Source: Apostichopus californicus
Taxonomy: Eukaryota > Echinodermata > Holothuroidea > Aspidochirotida > Stichopodidae
DNA: 25,101 nt
NCBI GenBank assembly: GCA_020650975.1
Contig: JAIPMN010006706.1
Span: forward strand, 1 to 25,101
Direction of reading: 5' to 3'
Below are positions 20,299 through 25,101 of this stretch, piece by piece. Position 1 is the first letter of the stretch. Every line of letters begins with the position of its first letter. Under the pieces are notes generated by a model. It was not told where the DNA came from. It searched no databases and was given only the letters and a program-made list of their open reading frames with translations. The position numbers were made by a program, and so were the translations under genes.

Positions 20299-20360
20299 AG
20301 GGGCTGGATAGCTGAGTTGGCAGAGTGCAGGGCTTGGGTTTAAATACTGACCAACCTTAA
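20299..20360 (+). mobile_element. second tRNA-like SINE fragment
   Basis: TAGCTGAGTTGGCAGAG at 20309-20325 is a near-perfect tRNA D-arm with A box, and GGTTTAAATAC at about 20337-20347 is a degenerate B box at roughly 30 bases' distance. It directly follows copy B. The anticodon region is too short for a functional tRNA. Confidence 0.5.
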
Positions 20361-20774
20361 AAAGTTTCTTTTGCTCCCTTCCAGTATATATGTCTCATTT
20401 TTTGTCAGTGTACATTGTGTCCCTGACTGATATAATGTTTTAATTTCATATTTCTGTTGTGTTTTGATTAGTGCCTCATAATCATAGTTAGTTTGTAATT
20501 CCTTCCTGTATTAACCAAACCAGATGAAGAGACTGTAATTCTTAATCATATTTTGTTAAGGAATCTTCTCTGGAAATGAAACAAATTTGTATTGGTTTGG
20601 ATTTTCAAGTTCCTGGAGGGATCAGTTTTCTCATACATACCTTTCACCTTGCAACCAAATTGAGAACATTGTGCATGCATCCCTGGAGATATCACTTTCT
20701 GTGATATGATATCTCTTTCTCTTTTGTTCTGTTTGCAAACTTTCCTGAGGGAAATGGAATATGAAACCATACAT

Positions 20775-21138
20775 GTGGGATCATCAATACATATATATGA
20801 GATCATCAATACATATGTGTGAGATCATCAATACATATATGTGTGAGATCATCAATACATATATATGTGAGATCATCAATACATATATGTGAGATCATCA
20901 ATACATATATGTGAGATCATCAATACATATATGTGAGATCATCAATACATGTATGTGAGATCATCAATACATATGTGAGATCATCAGTGCATATGAGATC
21001 ATCAATACATATATGTGAGATCATCAATACATATATGTGAGATCATCAATACATATTTGTGAGATCATCAATACATATATGTGAGATCATCACTAAATAT
21101 ATGTGAGATCATCAATACATATATGTGAGATCATCAAT
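20775..21138 (+). repeat. ~22-bp minisatellite (GAGATCATCAATACATATAT)
   Basis: About 17 units differ mainly in the length of the trailing TATATGT, giving periods of about 18 to 24 bases. The GAGATCATCA core is almost invariant while the spacer drifts. Confidence 0.95.
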
Positions 21139-21139
21139 C

Positions 21140-21554
21140 CCACTCCATGAGAGCTACCGTGACTAATAAATTTCCATCTGTAACAAGTACAAATACACCC
21201 TCAAGGTTAAATTTAAAAGTCAACAATGTTGCCCCCAAAATATGCCAGAAAGTCTAATAATGGTCATGTGTAGTACCCACACTTGGACAATCATTTTTAG
21301 TTACAAATGCAAATCTTAATTTAGTGTAAACAACTGCATTAGTCCAGTAGTAGAGGGAAATAATATTTCTACACAGAAGGTATTGATATCATGGGCTTGT
21401 CAACTAAACAGTGTAGAATATATTCTTTGTTTTACATAAGTGTTACAATGTCTGCCAATTAAATAATTAATTCTTTAATTGTTTGAATTGTCTGCATCGG
21501 TCTCATGGTTAAATATTTTATCGTATAATTATGTTTCTTTTCGTTGTTCCGCAG
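21140..21554. other. 3' end of intron 5, no further feature
   Basis: AT-rich sequence up to a pyrimidine tract TTTCTTTTCGTTGTTCCGCAG that serves as acceptor for the exon at 21555. Confidence 0.6.
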
Positions 21555-21630
21555 GTGCAATACACTACCGATCAAACTCCTCCTGCTGGGGACAGATGGC
21601 CTGGCCGTTGAACTGGCCAAAGAAATCAGA
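21555..21630 (+). CDS. ARHGAP35: p190 RhoGAP coding exon 6: start of first pseudo-GTPase domain
   Basis: Acceptor GTTCCGCAG ends at 21554 after a pyrimidine-rich stretch, and donor AGA|GTAAGT begins at 21631. Read in phase from exon 5 (AG|G), the 76-nt exon gives CNTLPIKLLLLGTDGLAVEL then AKEIR. This matches the family's [20 protein letters not shown], the first strand and helix of the pG1 pseudo-GTPase fold. The P-loop lysine and serine are absent from GTDGLA, as expected for a pseudo-GTPase that does not bind nucleotide. It ends in phase 0. It lies about 9.3 kb from exon 5 but joins it without a frame change. Confidence 0.92.
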
Positions 21631-22105
21631 GTAAGTTCAAGTGATGGTGGATAATGACCTGTCCCACCCCCCCAAACCCCACCCCGAAAACAAAATGGGA
21701 TTAATAGAAATGCTGAAAAACGGCCACTCGTATTCAAGAAACTTGCAACGACAACCCTCAGAATCCACTGTTTGCTGTTTTTGTCCCAAAACACGATCAG
21801 CTTGCTAAATAATATTGGAATCATTATGTTTTAAAGAGCTTCATCTTCTGCAATTCCACCCTAACAGACAATGCGATGCTATCAAACACTGCATAACGCA
21901 CAATGATAGAACATATTAAGTGTATTGTTATCAATATTTACAGAGGCAATTTAAGTTGGCCCTGCAGATCTTCTAATTCTTGTTTGAGTTTTGTGGGGAG
22001 TGTTGGATGAAATGGAAAAGTTCCAAAAAAGTGGTTTCTTGTTGTGAGGGATTGGTTAATGTTCAAACACACTGTTAATTTGATTTATTCCAATCATCTC
22101 TTTAG

Positions 22106-22223
22106 GACTTATGCAAGGGAGGCTTTCAACTGAACGATACACCAATGGAGATAGAAACCGAGATTCTGGATCAGAAGGCTCTCACCACGGATATTCATCA
22201 GAGGAGGAGCTTCAACTTTGATG
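22106..22223 (+). CDS. ARHGAP35: p190 RhoGAP coding exon 7: pG1 domain continued (last exon in window)
   Basis: Acceptor TCTCTTTAG ends at 22105. The 118-nt exon starts in phase 0 with DLCKGGFQLNDTPMEIETEI, continues through LDQKALTTDIHQ, and ends RRSFNFD before the donor GATG|GTAAGG at 22224, phase 1. The vertebrate counterpart continues from ALCTNDDKYVIDG to the strand that begins GCLCLYN, so the next exon should open with that segment. No such exon was found in 22224-25101, so the following intron exceeds 2.8 kb and the gene is cut by the window edge. Confidence 0.9.
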
Positions 22224-22229
22224 GTAAGG

Positions 22230-22695
22230 ATAGTTTTGTAAAGGTTGGGTAGTTGTACAGTAGGAGGGAAGCTGTATGGTTAGGCAAGCATAGTTGTATG
22301 GTGAAGACACTTGTAAGGTGAGCCTAGCTGTAAAGTGAGCCTACCAATAAGGGAGGGTAACTGTATGGTAAGATCAGCCTAGCTGTGTGGTGATTGCACT
22401 TGTAAGGTGAGCCTAGCTGTAAGTGAGCCTTGCTGTAAGGAGGGTAGGCGTATGGTAACGCATAGCTGTGTAGTGATTGCACTTGTAAGGTGAGCCTAGC
22501 TGTAAGTTAGCCTACCAATAAAGAAGGGTAACTGTATGGTGAGATCAGCTTAGCTGTGTGGTAATTGTACTTGTAAGGTGAGCCTAGCTGTTGCTTCAAG
22601 GTTGCTAGGGTTGCTTCAAAGATAGCCTAGCTGTAACATGAGGCTAGCTGTATGTGAGTTAAGCTGTAATGTGAGCCTAGCTGGTTATCTGTGAC
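22230..22695 (+). repeat. degenerate minisatellite of GTGAGCCTAGCTGTAA motifs in intron 8
   Basis: The array starts right after the exon at 22106-22223. The block TTGTAAGGTGAGCCTAGCTG is present at about 22311, 22400, 22483 and 22571, with spacings of 89, 83 and 88 bases and shorter relatives between. Each block contains AAGGTGAGC and GTAAGG, both close to the 5' splice-site consensus. Confidence 0.85.
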
Positions 22696-22699
22696 ATAA

Positions 22700-25101
22700 G
22701 CCTAGAATAGTTGAACATACCAAGTTGTACTTCCTAAGGGAACATCCCGAATTGTCCATATTTGAGGACATATTATTAAACAAGCAGAAATGTCTGTAAA
22801 GTAATTAATATCAAGTAAGTGCAACAGGCTACCAATACATTTCTCTTTTTGATATACAGTAGATGATGAATATTTTGCAAACGTTAATTTATATTCAAAC
22901 TTTGTCTTCAGAAAATAACAGATGGTGATTATGTACGTGTTTCTTTGCAATATACATGTGCCGTGTGTTATTTTCGATTAGCTACTCCCTATATAGGTAA
23001 AGTGAAAAAAAATAGGAGGATAATGAAAGGAAACAAGCAATGTGTATTACTAAGTAGATCATAAAAACTAACAGGAAGAAATCATACTTAAGGTAAATAT
23101 GCAGTCCAGGATGTGTTGAAAACAGATAAACTTTTACTACTTCCTCAAGTGTCTTTCAATTTTAGCCGGGGATGGATATGCTTGGGCGGAGGAAGAGTAG
23201 ATAACTCTGCAGCATTGATATTGCTTAAAGGCTAATAATAGGCTGAGCTGAGGAGGCTGCAGCCTCCCTGCAGCCAGGCTGTGTAGGGCCTTTCTTTTGT
23301 GCTCCATTGTTTTAAAACAAAGGCACTGCTGGTCTCCATTGTTTTTCATATTTTTTTATTCAGCCTTGCTACAGGGGTTTTTTCTCAGCTGTTGCAGGTT
23401 TGCTTCTCTTGACACAGGACCTTTAAAAGATTTTATTTGTGATGCTTGGCTGTGTTGTGACATTCTGTGGTTGTAAGAAAACAAATCATTAGGCAGTGAT
23501 GGTTATTGGAAGCACTTGTTAAGTGAAATGAGCTCTTTGAAAGTAGGACAAGGAGGTTTCTTGAGTTAGGGTTGCTCCTTTTCAGTAATTTTATTCAAAA
23601 TCCTGTGGAAAACTCCAGGTAAGATTGTAACTGGTCAAACGATTTTTGTCATCAATGCTTTCACAAAATGAAAGATAATTTTTGGAATGACTAACTAATG
23701 AATTGACCTTTGCTCCTCTCCTACCTGTCTCATCCCCACATCTGTACTTTCATATCTACCTAAACTACATGACTGGAAAGTCTTCTAGGGCACTAACTAC
23801 TTCCTTCCGAATGTAACATTCAGAAGAGAAGCCAAGTGGTTTTTGCTCAGACTTCTTTTTTATTGGATTTGTGAAAAAGTTCATCGCTTCAAAATCTTTT
23901 CGTGACTTCAGCATGGACCACATGCAAATTTAAGACCACTGTGACTTTTGCCAAATTCTGGACCTTACCATCAGTATACAGAAATAAAAATTGATGAGCT
24001 AAGCTTGTAAATGAAGTTGTTCAGTCAAGCTGTCGGCCTTGTATTTCAAAATATTTCGCATCAATACTGGAAACCTCTTTCCTGGAAACAAGTATGTAAC
24101 AACACAGGTGCCATACATTAGTGCAACAGGTACCTGTACAAAAATGTATCTAAAAAAAAAGGGGCGATTCTAGCTGACAAAATACATATTACAAAACACA
24201 TGAAATTCTCAAAGGATCGAATATGCAAGATGAATTATGGATCCAGGGATGAATCTGACTCTATCCTAGAACCAAAAACTTTCACAAGCAGGTGAAATAA
24301 ATGTAATTTGTCGGACAAAAAGGCGTCGTAGGGCTTACTGATGGTAGATGCAGAAGGAAGAGGGTGATTGGGGGCGCTGTGCAAGAATGTTACCAGTTTT
24401 TAAGGCTGGGTAGATTGGAGTGCATGAGTATAGCAGGCAGCTAAGTACAGTGTATATCATCATTTGTAAATACCCCTTACAGTAAATTTAAGGGTATCAA
24501 GAAGCATTCAAAAAAGATTTTAATGTCAACTTCAAAAGCTGTTTTATGGTAGGGGAGGAAAATTGGAGTTCATTTTATTGTGCAGTATCATTTGTCATAC
24601 CAAAAATATTGTATGTTTTCCACCGCCATACATCATTGTAATATCTGCAAACATTCTATGACAATCTTTTTTTCTGGAATAATTTGATCACCGGGATAAT
24701 CTGGAATTTCCTGAGTTGCCATCGACAAATAATACTGTCAAAATTGCTAGGAGTTTAGGAAGACTTTGGACTTTGTACTTTTTCATTTTTTTTCTTGAAC
24801 AAACAGCTCATCCATCAAAAATTGATGAGATATGAATTTTTGATCACATAATGGAAATGACATCAGCATTTTAAATATATTTCAGACTTTTGCTTGTGTT
24901 GCTCCGTGCATACATGTTACTGACATAGCTGGTAGGGTTTTTATCTGAAAGAAGAGGGTAGAAATTTCCAAGCTTTGTTATTTCTACTCGGAATATATTT
25001 GGGCAAATACACAGTAAACCAACACGAAATGATAACATAGAGGTTTTCCACCCCTAAAATTGATATTTCCAATGTTCTGTAATGTTCAATATTACTCATT
25101 T
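22700..25101. other. open intron after the last exon, no gene seen
   Basis: AT-rich sequence. The only sharp element is a perfect 16-bp palindrome GGAGGCTGCAGCCTCC at 23252-23267. No stretch encodes the next expected pG1 segment (GCLCLYN-like), and short frames on the minus strand have no recognisable content. Confidence 0.6.

Larger units (their letters stand above)
6707..25101 (+). other. ARHGAP35: p190 RhoGAP gene (ARHGAP35/ARHGAP5 orthologue), 5' part, runs off right edge
   Basis: Seven exons join in phase into about 642 residues that align from end to end with the N-terminal half of vertebrate p190 RhoGAPs: GTPase-like domain, FF domains, then the start of the first pseudo-GTPase domain. 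In the known family the C-terminus carries a RhoGAP domain that switches off RhoA at the membrane and cytoskeleton; that part is not in the window. Introns seen: 7588-8290, 8952-9774, 9991-10853, 11148-12057, 12217-21554, 21631-22105, and one open from 22224. All have GT and AG ends. Vertebrates have two paralogues, so the symbol stands for the pair. From family knowledge, the vertebrate gene keeps most of this region in one very large exon, whereas here it is split. The left limit is the inferred acceptor of the leader exon; promoter and transcription start were not found. Confidence 0.93.

Noticed and set aside
20775..21138. Regular repeats resembling a CRISPR array
   Set aside because: The spacers are short length variants of the same TATATGT word rather than unique sequences, and the host is an animal genome. 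It is a minisatellite.

Overview
The window is a piece of an animal nuclear genome. It is AT-rich, with coding exons interrupted by long introns full of minisatellites, G-runs, tRNA-derived retroposon pieces and one clear DNA transposon. One gene can be identified with confidence: the 5' (N-terminal) half of a p190 RhoGAP gene on the + strand, the orthologue of the vertebrate pair ARHGAP35/ARHGAP5. The intron-rich structure and repeat content suggest a marine invertebrate, possibly an echinoderm or another invertebrate deuterostome. The sequence does not allow a firmer taxonomic call.

Layout. 1-6100: no recognisable gene. It holds a string of tandem arrays: an AT-rich repeat at 140-290, a CTGTA/CTGTT pentamer array at 631-1185, an 18-bp minisatellite at 2675-2930, a degenerate duplicated block at 3245-3880 interrupted by a repeat-like insert, and a 71-bp array at 5160-6070. 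6100-7184: probable leader region, with two duplicated 3' splice sites and several upstream ATGs. 7185-22223: seven well-supported coding exons. They encode the P-loop GTPase-like domain and first FF domain (7185-7587, 8291-8951), the other FF domains (9775-9990, 10854-11147, 12058-12216) and the start of the first pseudo-GTPase domain (21555-21630, 22106-22223). The gene then runs off the right edge. The middle domain and the catalytic RhoGAP domain are not in the window.

The exons join in phase to about 642 residues: exon 1 ends phase 1, the next four junctions are phase 2, then phase 0 and phase 1. All four phase-2 introns split an AG|R arginine codon, so the three middle FF exons are each a multiple of 3 nt and symmetric. 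An extra coding-looking segment at 12390-12511 enters in phase but leaves in the wrong phase. It is either a frame-breaking cassette exon or part of an exon pair whose small partner I could not find.

The introns are the unusual part. Two splice acceptors are tandemly duplicated, the exon 4/intron 4 boundary has decayed tandem copies running into the intron, and intron 8 begins with a minisatellite made of 5'-splice-site-like motifs. The 9.3-kb intron 5 holds a 1601-bp hAT-like element with perfect 13-bp inverted ends and an 8-bp target duplication. It sits inside one copy of a tRNA-bearing repeat whose uninterrupted second copy lies about 5.5 kb downstream.
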